From NCBI RefSeq assembly GCF_034119865.1, contig NZ_CP139421.1:1178001-1242000 (forward strand): a DNA stretch of 64,000 nucleotides, read 5' to 3'. Below are positions 33,014 to 41,967 of the stretch, piece after piece; within the stretch, counting starts at the first letter, position 1; the number at the start of each line of letters is the position of its first letter. The translations under genes and the position numbers were made by a program. The DNA is from Algoriphagus sp. NG3 (GTDB lineage Bacteria > Bacteroidota > Bacteroidia > Cytophagales > Cyclobacteriaceae). The notes under the pieces were generated by a model. That model was given only the letters and a program-made list of their open reading frames with translations. It was not told the DNA's origin and did no database searches.

Positions 33014-34036
33014 ATGAATTTCAAAAATATAGCCTTCTCATTTGTATGTTACTTTATGGTTTTGGCAGCCTCTGCGCAGAACGAAGATATATTCGGTATA
33101 TCAGATAAAGCCAAAAGCCCAAAGAGTGAGTCGGGACTGGGAAATGTAGCAAGGAATGTGTTGGAGATGTTCAGTCTGGAACTTTCAGGAGGAGGTGCCT
33201 ACCAGCAGTTTAATACAAATTTCTATTCGGCCAATCCAAGTTTATATCCTTTCACCCGATTTCAAAACTTAGAGGGTGATCCATTGGATATCTCTGAAGA
33301 AAACCCATTGGAAATGAGAGGTGGAGACTGGGTGTTTCCCAATTGGAATGGTGGGGTTAGGATAAATCTTTTTAATCTACTGACTATCGGTGGTGGTTTC
33401 GGTCAGGAATGGGGGAGTCTGGCACCTATGCAAGGGGAAGATTATCAGTTTGACTTTGAGGGAGCCAGCTATCAGGTGGATAAGCTTTACGGAACTGTAG
33501 GACTGGTGCTCTACGATGCAAATAGGAGGCGTTCATTTCTCAATTGGCGTTATAGACATTACTCATCATCCAATCACTACATGCAGTCCGAGTTAAGGCA
33601 AAGGGCCAGACAGAACTATCCTTGGAGATTTATCCTCGAGGCTGAATTTGGTAAGCTGAATCTCAAAAAAGCCTATGATGCCTCGTTGGATCAGGGACCG
33701 GAGCCATACCAATCCAGACTAGCTGTGTCAGACAAAAACTATTATGGATTGGGATTGAGAATAGAGCGGGATTTTTCTGATTACACTAAAGTCTTTATAA
33801 AAGGAGGGGCGGATTTTCGCAGCTTTACCTATGCGGCGTCTGATTTTTCGGAGTTTCAGGAATTAAATCAACAAGTCTATGCCATGCAAGTGGGACTGGC
33901 TGTTCGCTTTCCGGGTACCAAGCGTTGCAAAATCGCTGGCTGCGGTGTAGTAATGAAGCATATGCACAATGGAATCGAGTATAGAGGCAGCGGAATTTTC
34001 AATTTCCAGGATAGGAAAGTAGGGCAGTGGTATTAA
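33014..34036 (+). CDS. Exported outer-membrane-barrel-like protein of unknown function
   Basis: 340 residues with a signal peptide (cleavage after ASAQ). Alternating aromatic/polar strands (WNGGVRINLFNLLTIGGGFG, KVFIKGGADFRSFTYA, YAMQVGLAVRFP) suggest a beta-barrel or outer-membrane-associated protein. Near the C terminus are two cysteines, one each in TKRCKIAGC, then VVMKHMHNGIEYRG. No family name is recognised. It is about 100 bases upstream of gyrA, but co-regulation is not evident. Confidence 0.7.
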   Translation: MNFKNIAFSFVCYFMVLAASAQNEDIFGISDKAKSPKSESGLGNVARNVLEMFSLELSGGGAYQQFNTNFYSANPSLYPFTRFQNLEGDPLDISEENPLEMRGGDWVFPNWNGGVRINLFNLLTIGGGFGQEWGSLAPMQGEDYQFDFEGASYQVDKLYGTVGLVLYDANRRRSFLNWRYRHYSSSNHYMQSELRQRARQNYPWRFILEAEFGKLNLKKAYDASLDQGPEPYQSRLAVSDKNYYGLGLRIERDFSDYTKVFIKGGADFRSFTYAASDFSEFQELNQQVYAMQVGLAVRFPGTKRCKIAGCGVVMKHMHNGIEYRGSGIFNFQDRKVGQWY

Positions 34037-34132
34037 TGTTTTGATTATCCCCTTTGGTGTTTGTAATCTCTTTTCAAAACCAGTCGGTTTTTACTATCTT
34101 GCAGCCTTAATCGACCCCGTGAATAGCATTAT

Positions 34133-36697
34133 ATGGCTCAAGGAGAAAACGAGAACATCATACCCATTAACATTGAAGAGGAAATGCGTGGTGCCTACAT
34201 CGATTATTCGATGTCGGTTATTGTTTCAAGAGCGCTTCCTGATGTCCGTGACGGACTGAAACCAGTACACCGCAGAATCCTTTTTGGGATGCAGGAACTG
34301 GGAGTATTACATAACAAACCTTATAAGAAATCTGCCAGAATCGTCGGTGAGGTACTTGGTAAGTATCACCCGCATGGTGATTCTGCCGTGTACGAAACGA
34401 TGGTTCGTATGGCGCAGCCTTGGTCTTTGAGATATCCTTTGGTGGATGGTCAGGGTAACTTCGGCTCTGTGGATGGAGATAATCCTGCTGCGATGCGTTA
34501 TACTGAGGCCAGACTGAAGCGGATTGCAGAGGAGCTTTTGGTGGATATCAACAAGGAAACAGTTGATTTCCAGTTCAATTTTGACGACTCACTCAAGGAA
34601 CCGATTGTTTTGCCGGCGAAAGTACCTGCGCTTCTTCTGAATGGAGCTTCTGGTATCGCAGTAGGTATGGCGACGAATATGGCTCCCCATAATTTGGGTG
34701 AAGTAATTGACGGGATTGTAGCCTACATTGATAACAATGAGATCACCGTTGCTGAGTTGATGGAGCATATCATCGCTCCGGATTTTCCTACGGGCGGTAT
34801 TATCTACGGATACAATGGAGTGAAGGCTGCCTTTGAAACCGGTAGAGGTAGAGTAGTGATGCGAGGAAAAGCCAATGTGGAAATCAAAGATGGTGGAAAC
34901 AAGGAGATGATCGTCATCACAGAGATTCCCTATATGGTGAATAAAGCCAGTATGGTAGAGAAAACCGCGGCGTTGATCAACGAAAAGAAAATTGATGGGA
35001 TCTCCGCCATTCGTGATGAATCTGACCGTTCAGGTATGCGGATTGTCTATGAATTGAAGCGGGATGCCATCTCCAGTGTAATCCTCAATAACCTTTACAA
35101 ACACACTCAGTTACAGACTTCATTTTCAGTGAACAACGTAGCTTTGGTGAAAGGAAGACCTCAGACCCTGAATCTGAAGGACATGATCGTCCATTATGTC
35201 AATCACCGTCATGAGGTGGTGATCCGCAGAACTGAGTATGAATTGAGAGAAGCGGAGAAAAGAGCCCATATTCTACAGGGATACTTGATCGCACTAGATC
35301 ATCTAGATGAGGTGATCTCCTTAATAAGAAGTTCAGCGGATCCAGAAACTGCCAGGAATGGGTTGATGGAGAGATTTGAGCTGAGTGAAATTCAGGCAAG
35401 AGCCATCCTCGATATGAGGTTGCAGCGACTGACCGGAATGGAACGTGACAAGATCATCAATGAGTATCAGGAGATCATGGCATTGATCGAAGAGCTCAAA
35501 GAAATCCTGGCCAACGAGGACAAAAGAATGGAGATCATCAAAGAGGAGCTTACAGAAATGAAGACCCGCTATGCTGATGACCGCAGAACTGAGATCGAGC
35601 ATAATGCTGAAGATTTCAGTTATGAAGATATGATTCCAAATGAGGAAGTGATCATTACTGTCTCACACGAAGGATATGTGAAGCGGACTGCACTTACTGA
35701 ATACAGAACCCAGGGAAGAGGTGGAGTAGGATCCAGGGGTGTGAGCACCAAGCAAGATGATTTTACAGAATATTTATTCACAGCATCAACACACAATTAC
35801 CTGCTGATATTCACAGATAAAGGGAAATTATTCTGGCTGAAAACCTATGCTATCCCTGAAGGGTCAAAGACCTCCAAGGGAAGACCTATACAGAACCTGA
35901 TCAGTATTCAGCAGGATGATAGAATACGTTCTATCATTCAGGTTGCGGATCTGAACGATCAGGACTATCTGAACAACCACTTCCTAGTGATGGTGACCAA
36001 GCAGGGGATTATCAAGAAGACTACGCTGGAGCAGTATAGCCGCCCTAGAACCAATGGTATCATCGCATTGAACATCCGTGAAGATGATCAATTGGTAAAT
36101 GTGGAGATGACCAATGGCAGCCAGCATATTGTGATTGCGGCTAAATCCGGCAGAGCGATCCATTTCAATGAATCAGCAGTACGGCCAATGGGACGTACCG
36201 CCACCGGGGTACGGGCTATCAGGTTAAATGATGAAAAGGATTATGTGATTGGCATGGTATGTGCATCTGAGGAGGATGCGACTTTATTAGTAGTTTCTGA
36301 AAAGGGCTATGGTAAACGCTCCAATCTTGATGAGTATAGAATCACAAATCGTGGAGGTAAGGGAGTGAAAGCAATGAGTGTCACCGAGAAGACCGGGCCT
36401 TTGGTAGCAATCAAAGAAGTAGTGGAATCTGATGATTTGATGATTATCAATAAATCGGGAATTACCATTCGTATTTCTGTTGATGGGCTTCGTGTAATGG
36501 GAAGGGCTACTCAAGGAGTTCGCTTGATTAAAATCGGAGAAAATGACGAGATTTCTTCTGTGGAAAAAATCTCGAAAGAAGAAGAGGTGGAAGCTATAGT
36601 TGAAGCTGCCCTTTCTGAAGAAGAAAATACCACAGAATCACCTTCAACTGACGAGTCTGATGAAGCTTCAGATGAGTCAACAGAAATAAACGAATAA
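34133..36697 (+). CDS. gyrA: DNA gyrase subunit A
   Basis: 854 residues. The N-terminal breakage-reunion domain has [20 protein letters not shown], the quinolone-region sequence [15 protein letters not shown] and the catalytic Tyr123 in [10 protein letters not shown]. The C-terminal half is a six-bladed pinwheel with the GyrA box in [10 protein letters not shown]. An acidic, serine-rich tail ends the protein. At the positions equivalent to E. coli Ser83 and Asp87 it has Ser and Glu, i.e. no classic resistance change is apparent. It introduces negative supercoils with GyrB, which is not in the window. Confidence 0.97.
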   Translation: MAQGENENIIPINIEEEMRGAYIDYSMSVIVSRALPDVRDGLKPVHRRILFGMQELGVLHNKPYKKSARIVGEVLGKYHPHGDSAVYETMVRMAQPWSLRYPLVDGQGNFGSVDGDNPAAMRYTEARLKRIAEELLVDINKETVDFQFNFDDSLKEPIVLPAKVPALLLNGASGIAVGMATNMAPHNLGEVIDGIVAYIDNNEITVAELMEHIIAPDFPTGGIIYGYNGVKAAFETGRGRVVMRGKANVEIKDGGNKEMIVITEIPYMVNKASMVEKTAALINEKKIDGISAIRDESDRSGMRIVYELKRDAISSVILNNLYKHTQLQTSFSVNNVALVKGRPQTLNLKDMIVHYVNHRHEVVIRRTEYELREAEKRAHILQGYLIALDHLDEVISLIRSSADPETARNGLMERFELSEIQARAILDMRLQRLTGMERDKIINEYQEIMALIEELKEILANEDKRMEIIKEELTEMKTRYADDRRTEIEHNAEDFSYEDMIPNEEVIITVSHEGYVKRTALTEYRTQGRGGVGSRGVSTKQDDFTEYLFTASTHNYLLIFTDKGKLFWLKTYAIPEGSKTSKGRPIQNLISIQQDDRIRSIIQVADLNDQDYLNNHFLVMVTKQGIIKKTTLEQYSRPRTNGIIALNIREDDQLVNVEMTNGSQHIVIAAKSGRAIHFNESAVRPMGRTATGVRAIRLNDEKDYVIGMVCASEEDATLLVVSEKGYGKRSNLDEYRITNRGGKGVKAMSVTEKTGPLVAIKEVVESDDLMIINKSGITIRISVDGLRVMGRATQGVRLIKIGENDEISSVEKISKEEEVEAIVEAALSEEENTTESPSTDESDEASDESTEINE

Positions 36698-36723
36698 CCA
36701 ACCAAACAAGAAAATACGCTAAA

Positions 36724-37935
36724 ATGAAGAAGCTAATTCTATCAATGGCCTTGATCGGTGCAACGACCCTGGCTTTTGGACAAAAAAAAGTGGTTCGTTC
36801 TGCAGGGAAGAACTTCAAATCAGGGGATTTACCTGCTGCAATGGCTGATATCGAGGCTGCGAGCGCTGATCCAGATACTGGAAGTGACCCCGCTACTTAT
36901 CTACTTAAGGCCCAAATCGAAACCAAGATGTTTGGTTCTGATTCCTCTAATACCGCTTCCACGGTGGAAACCGGGCAGCAGGCATTTGCTACTTACATGG
37001 AAGCTTTTGAAATGGGAGGAAGTGATAAAGAAAGTGGGGTAGGTAAGGATATTTTTGCTGAGGACATGCCTGGTGTGCCGGATAATCTCAGACCATATTC
37101 CATCTTTACCTTGAAAAATGTCGCCTTCGACAAAGCTTTGGAAAGATACAATGAAGACGATCAGGAGATGGCTTATGAATTCTTCGACCTGGCTGGTGAG
37201 ATTGACAAATCTGATACTGTAGTACATTATAACGCAGGATATATTGCCAATGAGCTAGGCAAAACTGAAGAGGCTAAAAAGCATTTTGGATACCTTTTGG
37301 ATATCGAAGAATACAACAAGCTGAACATTTATTACCTAATGGTGCAGATATTAAGCGGTAATGATAAAAATCCAGAAGCTGCCTATGATATGATCATGGC
37401 AGGTAGAGAGGAATATCCTGAAGATAAAATCCTTGCTGAGTATGAAATCCAATTATTGCTTCAGTTGAACAAGATGGATGAAGCTATGGCATCGATTCAG
37501 GAAGCATTGAAGAATGATCCTGAAAATGCGGGAATTCTTTTGAGATCCGGTTACCTTAAAGAACAGTCAGGTGATGTAGAAGGCGCATTGGAAGATTACA
37601 AAAAATCCGTAGAAGTAGATCCTGAGTTCTACGACGGAAATTACTATACAGGGGCTCTTCTTTTGGATAAATCATTGAAAGTTCTGAATGAATTAAACGC
37701 ACTGCCTGATGATGAGTGGGAAGCTAAATCTAAATCTATGACAGATGAAGCTAATGGGTATTATAAGGAAGCAGCTGTTTACTTTGAGAAGGCACTTGAT
37801 ATTAAGCCTGAGAATACTGAAGTGATGGCAATTCTGTTTCAAGTTCATACTCGTTTGAAAAACGAAGAAGAAGCGGAAAAATATAACAAGATGTTGATAG
37901 AGTTGAAAGGTGCAAACTGGCAAGACAATATGTAA
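36724..37935 (+). CDS. Exported TPR-repeat protein
   Basis: 403 residues with a signal peptide (MKKLILSMALIGATTLAFGQ). The rest is tetratricopeptide-like helical hairpins, clearest at AMASIQEALKNDPENAGILL, GALEDYKKSVEVDPEFYDGN and AAVYFEKALDIKPENTEVMA. It is predicted to be a periplasmic scaffold. It starts 27 bases after gyrA and may be read from the gyrA transcript. It ends at a terminator. Confidence 0.82.
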   Translation: MKKLILSMALIGATTLAFGQKKVVRSAGKNFKSGDLPAAMADIEAASADPDTGSDPATYLLKAQIETKMFGSDSSNTASTVETGQQAFATYMEAFEMGGSDKESGVGKDIFAEDMPGVPDNLRPYSIFTLKNVAFDKALERYNEDDQEMAYEFFDLAGEIDKSDTVVHYNAGYIANELGKTEEAKKHFGYLLDIEEYNKLNIYYLMVQILSGNDKNPEAAYDMIMAGREEYPEDKILAEYEIQLLLQLNKMDEAMASIQEALKNDPENAGILLRSGYLKEQSGDVEGALEDYKKSVEVDPEFYDGNYYTGALLLDKSLKVLNELNALPDDEWEAKSKSMTDEANGYYKEAAVYFEKALDIKPENTEVMAILFQVHTRLKNEEEAEKYNKMLIELKGANWQDNM

Positions 37936-37957
37936 TTCAACTTTTTTGGATGTATCT

Positions 37958-37989
37958 AAAAGCCTCTGATTTTTCAGGGGCTTTTTTTG
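37958..37989 (+). terminator. Rho-independent terminator after the TPR gene
   Basis: AAAAGCCTCTGA / TCAGGGGCTTTT stem (one wobble) with a TTTT loop and a T-rich tail. Confidence 0.85.
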
Positions 37990-38156
37990 TTCCCTTAACT
38001 TGTGGATTTGTTGACTGAAAAATGATAAACATTCTACTTTCTTATTAATCACGCACCTACCCACACGATAGTCCACGCCGAGGAAAGAGAGTCCTATGGA
38101 CGCTGAATTACCGCTATAAACAGATGAAAAATGTAGAGCCTCAACTTTTAAAATTT

Positions 38157-38164
38157 TATCTTTG
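38157..38164 (+). promoter_or_regulatory. TAnnTTTG -7 box before the PagL-like gene
   Basis: TATCTTTG is an exact match to the consensus and lies 22 bases before the ATG at 38187, leaving a short leader. No convincing TTTG lies at the -33 position. It falls within the longer apparent open frame, which supports the downstream start. Confidence 0.45.
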
Positions 38165-38186
38165 GCGCTGGAAATTAATAGTATCA

Positions 38187-39317
38187 ATGCGATTGCGAAA
38201 AATATTCATTTTAGGCCTCTTTTTTTCAGCGATATGTTCTTTTCAAGTTGAAGCCCAGTCGAAAAAATTCATCGAGGTCTCCTATGACAGAGGGCCAATA
38301 ATCGGAAATAACAAGGATTGGGCGAGTGAGCTTATTGATATGATCGATTACTCAGGAGTTGACCTGAGGTTTGGATGGAGAAGCGGCAAGAATACTTATT
38401 ACAATTACATCAATCGCTTCCCGAGCTATGGCTTAGGTTTCACTTCAGCAGTAAATTATTACAAGGAAATCGGACGACCTATGGGAGTCTATGCCTTTGG
38501 AGAGTTCCCTTTCGGAAAGAATGATTTCAACAGAAAACTGAATTTCAGTTATTTTGCCCAAATAGGCCTTGGCTTTAACATGAATCCATATCATCCTGAC
38601 AACAATCCATTGAATGGTTTTGTAGGAACTTCAGTAAATGCCCACGTTCATTTTGGTTTAAAAGCTGCGTATAAGGTTTCTGATAGCTATGAACTATTCA
38701 CCTCTATAGGTACCAAGCATTATTCTAATGGCTCTTATAAAAAGCCAAATGCAGGGATAAACTTTATTCCAATAGCTGTCGGCCTGAAAATGAACCTGGA
38801 CAAGGCCGAATTCCATCCAGGGATTAAACCTGATTTTCCACCATTGGAAAAAAGGGGGTATTGGAATATTGCGGCTTATACAGGGATGAAAAGTTATGAA
38901 ATAGGTGAGAAAGCCTATTTCCGAGGGGGACTGGGAGTAAATTACTTATGGGAGCTTTCTTACAAATATAGAGGCGGAATAGGTATAGATTGGTTTTACG
39001 GTGCCGGGGCCCGGGATCGCTATCCAGAAGAGGATATCGCTTTCACAGATGTAAATTCCTTTGCTGTGGTGGGGTCATGGGAATGGAAACTTACAGAAAA
39101 CTTATATATGCCTATCGCAATAGGGGTTTACTTAAGTAAAGCGCACTACAATCAGGAGACGACCGGCTTCTATGAGCGAATAGGAGTACGCTATAGAATG
39201 GATAACAATATATTTGCCGGGGTACAGATCAAAGCCCATAAAGCTAAAGCAGACTTTTTTGAGTTTACCTTTGGCTATACCATTCCTGGAAAGGTAAGAA
39301 AAGTGGTTGTGCGTTAA
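38187..39317 (+). CDS. Acyloxyacyl hydrolase / lipid A 3-O-deacylase (PagL-like)
   Basis: 376 residues from ATG 38187, which begins a proper signal peptide (MRLRKIFILGLFFSAICSF, cleavage after VEAQ). The longer frame from 38124 has no signal character. The PagL catalytic block is visible as TSIGTKHYSNGSYKKPNAG, with the His-x-Ser-Asn-Gly core and a following Asn. Repeated amphipathic strands fit an outer-membrane barrel. The predicted reaction is removal of the 3-linked acyl chain of lipid A in the outer leaflet. At 376 residues it is about twice the usual PagL size, with an additional C-terminal barrel-like half. Confidence 0.82.
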   Translation: MRLRKIFILGLFFSAICSFQVEAQSKKFIEVSYDRGPIIGNNKDWASELIDMIDYSGVDLRFGWRSGKNTYYNYINRFPSYGLGFTSAVNYYKEIGRPMGVYAFGEFPFGKNDFNRKLNFSYFAQIGLGFNMNPYHPDNNPLNGFVGTSVNAHVHFGLKAAYKVSDSYELFTSIGTKHYSNGSYKKPNAGINFIPIAVGLKMNLDKAEFHPGIKPDFPPLEKRGYWNIAAYTGMKSYEIGEKAYFRGGLGVNYLWELSYKYRGGIGIDWFYGAGARDRYPEEDIAFTDVNSFAVVGSWEWKLTENLYMPIAIGVYLSKAHYNQETTGFYERIGVRYRMDNNIFAGVQIKAHKAKADFFEFTFGYTIPGKVRKVVVR

Positions 39318-39400
39318 CCAGCTCTTCCTCCTTTAATCAAAAAACATTTTTATTTATACCATGCTTGTTCTAGCTTGTAGTGATAAATCATGCCCATTTT

Positions 39401-41860
39401 ATGACCAAACCTATTTTGCACAGCTGCTTAGCTTTCTTTTCGCTGGTGCTAACCAGTCTTTGTAGTATTGCCCAATCCCTCCCAACATCCGTCCTGTACC
39501 ATCAGCTACTCCAGCTAAAAGAGACCAAAAGAGTGTTATACATTGCTGCCCATCCGGACGATGAAAACACCCAACTTATATCAGCACTCAGCAATGGGGA
39601 ACAGGTGCAAGTAGCTTATCTGAGCCTGACGAGAGGCGATGGTGGACAGAATTTACTTGGAAAAGAATTGGGAATAGAACTGGGGCAAATCAGAACCCAG
39701 GAACTACTGCGTGCCAGGGAGACAGATGGGGGAAGGCAGTATTTTACCCGCGCTATAGATTTTGGCTATTCCAAGCACCCAGATGAGACACTGCAGAATT
39801 GGGACAAACAAAGCGTGCTTTCGGATGTAGTTTGGGTAGTTAGAAACTTCCAGCCTGATATTATTATCACACGGTTCAATACCGTGCCGGGCGGAGGAAA
39901 CCACGGTCATCATACTACTTCCGCTATATTGGCTGAAGAAGCATTTGATCTTGCCGCTGATCCTAGCGCTTTTCCTGATCAATTGCAATTTGTATCCCCA
40001 TGGCAGACGAAACGGATCTTCTGGAATACCTATAATTTTGGAGGGGATTTCGTGCCGCTGGAATCTGAGAGGTATGCTGTGATCCAAGTAGGAGAGTACA
40101 ATAGCCTGCTGGGCAAAACCTATAGCCAAATAGCAGCGGATAGCCGAACTATGCATAAGTCGCAGGGCTTTGGAGCAACTCCCAGGATAGGTGCAGGTAT
40201 GGATTACCTGCAACTTATCAAAGGGGAGCCATTTGATGTATCGGCGTTTGAGAATATCCCCAGTAGATGGAAAGAGGTAGATGGTGGAACTGAAATAGAA
40301 GCTTTGCTTCAACAACTGTTAGAGAAGTTTGACTTTAAGAATCCTCTTATCAATCTGAAAGCGTTGATGGAAATCCGGTCAAAACTTGGAGCAGTCACTT
40401 CAGAAGCTCCATGGTTGACTGAAAAGTCCAAGAGGCTTGACCACTTTATCTTCAACTTATTGGGGCTTAAAATGGAATTCGTCACCAATAAAGAGCTTGG
40501 CTTCTCCGGTGAAGATATTCAGGCTCAGCTGGTGGTCAATAATCCTTCCCGTATTTTGCTGACAGATGTTTCATTAGAGTTGTTTGATGAAAAATATACT
40601 GGTATAAAGAAGGTATCGGCAAACAATGAGCCCATCTATGTACTTGTGGATTTTAGTGTTTCCGAATCTGTACCCTTGTCTCAACCGTATTGGTTGATAA
40701 ATCCTATTGCTGATGCTCTCTATGATGTGAAAGATCAGACCATGATCGGAAAACCTTCTAACGAGGTGAGTATAGAAGGGAATCTCACTTTCAGGATTAA
40801 TGAACAGGAATTCAAGACCACCCTTCCATTGGAGTACAAGTACAATGACCAGGTAGATGGTGAAGTAAAGCAACCTTTCACGATTGTTCCGGAAATAGAC
40901 CTTGAAGTGTCGGAGCATCACGTCTTTTTACTACCAGGAGTAGACCCGGTAGTCTCTATTGCGGTCAATTTTAAAGACCAAATTCAGGAAGGAGAACTTA
41001 CTTTTAAAAACCTCAAAAAATCGGAATTTGAGATTTTGGGTGTGGAGGATGATCTCAGTCAGAAGAAAAAAATATATAGAGTATCCTTTAGGCTGAACAA
41101 AAACGAACAGCGGGAAGCAGTAGCTCAGTTTACAACTTCTGAAGGGACTACTTACGATCAGGTAACGAATAGGATTTCCTATAAGCATATTCCCAATCTT
41201 ACCTATTTTTCACCGGCTTCAATCAATGTCATACAAGAGGAATGGAAGGTTTCGGGCGGTAAAATAGGATATATCATGGGAGCTGGAGATGATGTGCCAT
41301 CGGTGCTTACTTCACTGGGATATCAGGTTTCGACTATCACCGATTTTTCTCTGGTAAACCTCTCACAATTTAAAAGTATTGTAGTGGGAATCAGGGCTTA
41401 TAATACCAATAAGAAACTTGTTGAAAACCAACAAAATTTATTGACGTATGTAGAGAACGGTGGTAATGTGGTGGTTCAATATAACGTAGTCAGTCCCTTA
41501 CTTACTAAAAATTTTGGGCCTTACCCGTTTTCTATCAGTAGAGGCAGGGTAACCGTAGAAGATTCTCCATTCGAGGCCGACTGGGATCATACAGTGCTAT
41601 CCAGTCCAAATAAAATCACTGAAAAGGATTTTGGTAACTGGGTTCAGGAAAGAGGGCTTTATTTTGTGACAGATATCGCCCCGGGATATTCCAATCCCAT
41701 TACGTTTCAGGATCCGGGAGAAAAACCTCAGCCTGGCTCATTGATCTATACCCAATATGGCAAGGGTACATATATTTATACAGGGATTTCATTCTTTAGG
41801 GAATTGCCCGCAGGAGTGCCAGGAGCAATTAAATTATTCATCAACCTGATCGAGCAGTAA
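39401..41860 (+). CDS. Large exported PIG-L family deacetylase with ThuA/GATase-like C terminus
   Basis: 819 residues from ATG 39401, with a signal peptide (cleavage after CSIAQ). The PIG-L/LmbE metal-dependent N-deacetylase domain (about 35-260) has the zinc and catalytic motif AAHPDDEN and the later His pair GGGNHGHHTTS. A middle region looks strand-rich. The last 200 residues (IGYIMGAGDDVPSVLTSLGY ... ENGGNVVVQYN) resemble a class I glutamine-amidotransferase/ThuA-like fold. It probably acts on secreted or periplasmic N-acetyl sugars. It is followed immediately by a micro-protein and an SSS symporter, suggesting substrate release and uptake are coupled (inference). Confidence 0.88.
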   Translation: MTKPILHSCLAFFSLVLTSLCSIAQSLPTSVLYHQLLQLKETKRVLYIAAHPDDENTQLISALSNGEQVQVAYLSLTRGDGGQNLLGKELGIELGQIRTQELLRARETDGGRQYFTRAIDFGYSKHPDETLQNWDKQSVLSDVVWVVRNFQPDIIITRFNTVPGGGNHGHHTTSAILAEEAFDLAADPSAFPDQLQFVSPWQTKRIFWNTYNFGGDFVPLESERYAVIQVGEYNSLLGKTYSQIAADSRTMHKSQGFGATPRIGAGMDYLQLIKGEPFDVSAFENIPSRWKEVDGGTEIEALLQQLLEKFDFKNPLINLKALMEIRSKLGAVTSEAPWLTEKSKRLDHFIFNLLGLKMEFVTNKELGFSGEDIQAQLVVNNPSRILLTDVSLELFDEKYTGIKKVSANNEPIYVLVDFSVSESVPLSQPYWLINPIADALYDVKDQTMIGKPSNEVSIEGNLTFRINEQEFKTTLPLEYKYNDQVDGEVKQPFTIVPEIDLEVSEHHVFLLPGVDPVVSIAVNFKDQIQEGELTFKNLKKSEFEILGVEDDLSQKKKIYRVSFRLNKNEQREAVAQFTTSEGTTYDQVTNRISYKHIPNLTYFSPASINVIQEEWKVSGGKIGYIMGAGDDVPSVLTSLGYQVSTITDFSLVNLSQFKSIVVGIRAYNTNKKLVENQQNLLTYVENGGNVVVQYNVVSPLLTKNFGPYPFSISRGRVTVEDSPFEADWDHTVLSSPNKITEKDFGNWVQERGLYFVTDIAPGYSNPITFQDPGEKPQPGSLIYTQYGKGTYIYTGISFFRELPAGVPGAIKLFINLIEQ

Positions 41861-41862
41861 TT

Positions 41863-41967
41863 TTGGAGGAAAAGCGAATACGTTGGAATTATTTGTATGC
41901 AGGTTTGATAGCCGTACTTTTTGTATTAATGGCCATGTTTTATTGGCTTAAAGTTGCATTCGCATGA
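41863..41967 (+). CDS. 34-residue membrane micro-protein coupled to the symporter
   Basis: The frame starts at TTG 41863, 2 bases after the PIG-L stop. It reads MEEKRIRWNYLYAGLIAVLF and ends YWLKVAFA at TGA 41965-41967, which overlaps the symporter ATG as ATGA. It has a basic N terminus and one membrane helix (about 11-32). The exact fit between two stops and starts and the positive-inside hydrophobic design argue for a real gene. It could be a small accessory subunit of the SSS symporter, comparable in idea to other transporter micro-proteins. No family is recognised. Confidence 0.6.
   Translation: MEEKRIRWNYLYAGLIAVLFVLMAMFYWLKVAFA

Noticed and set aside
34370..34410. Glu instead of Asp at the GyrA position equivalent to E. 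coli 87 as a quinolone-resistance change.
   Set aside because: The acidic charge is kept and Ser is present at position 83; natural variation is the simpler reading.
38060..38110. gatagtccacgccg and gaggaaagagagtcc look like pieces of 16S rRNA (the 790 loop) and the RNase P RNA core.
   Set aside because: Only 8-14 bases match in each case and the flanking conserved rRNA or RNase P sequence is absent, so this is taken as chance.
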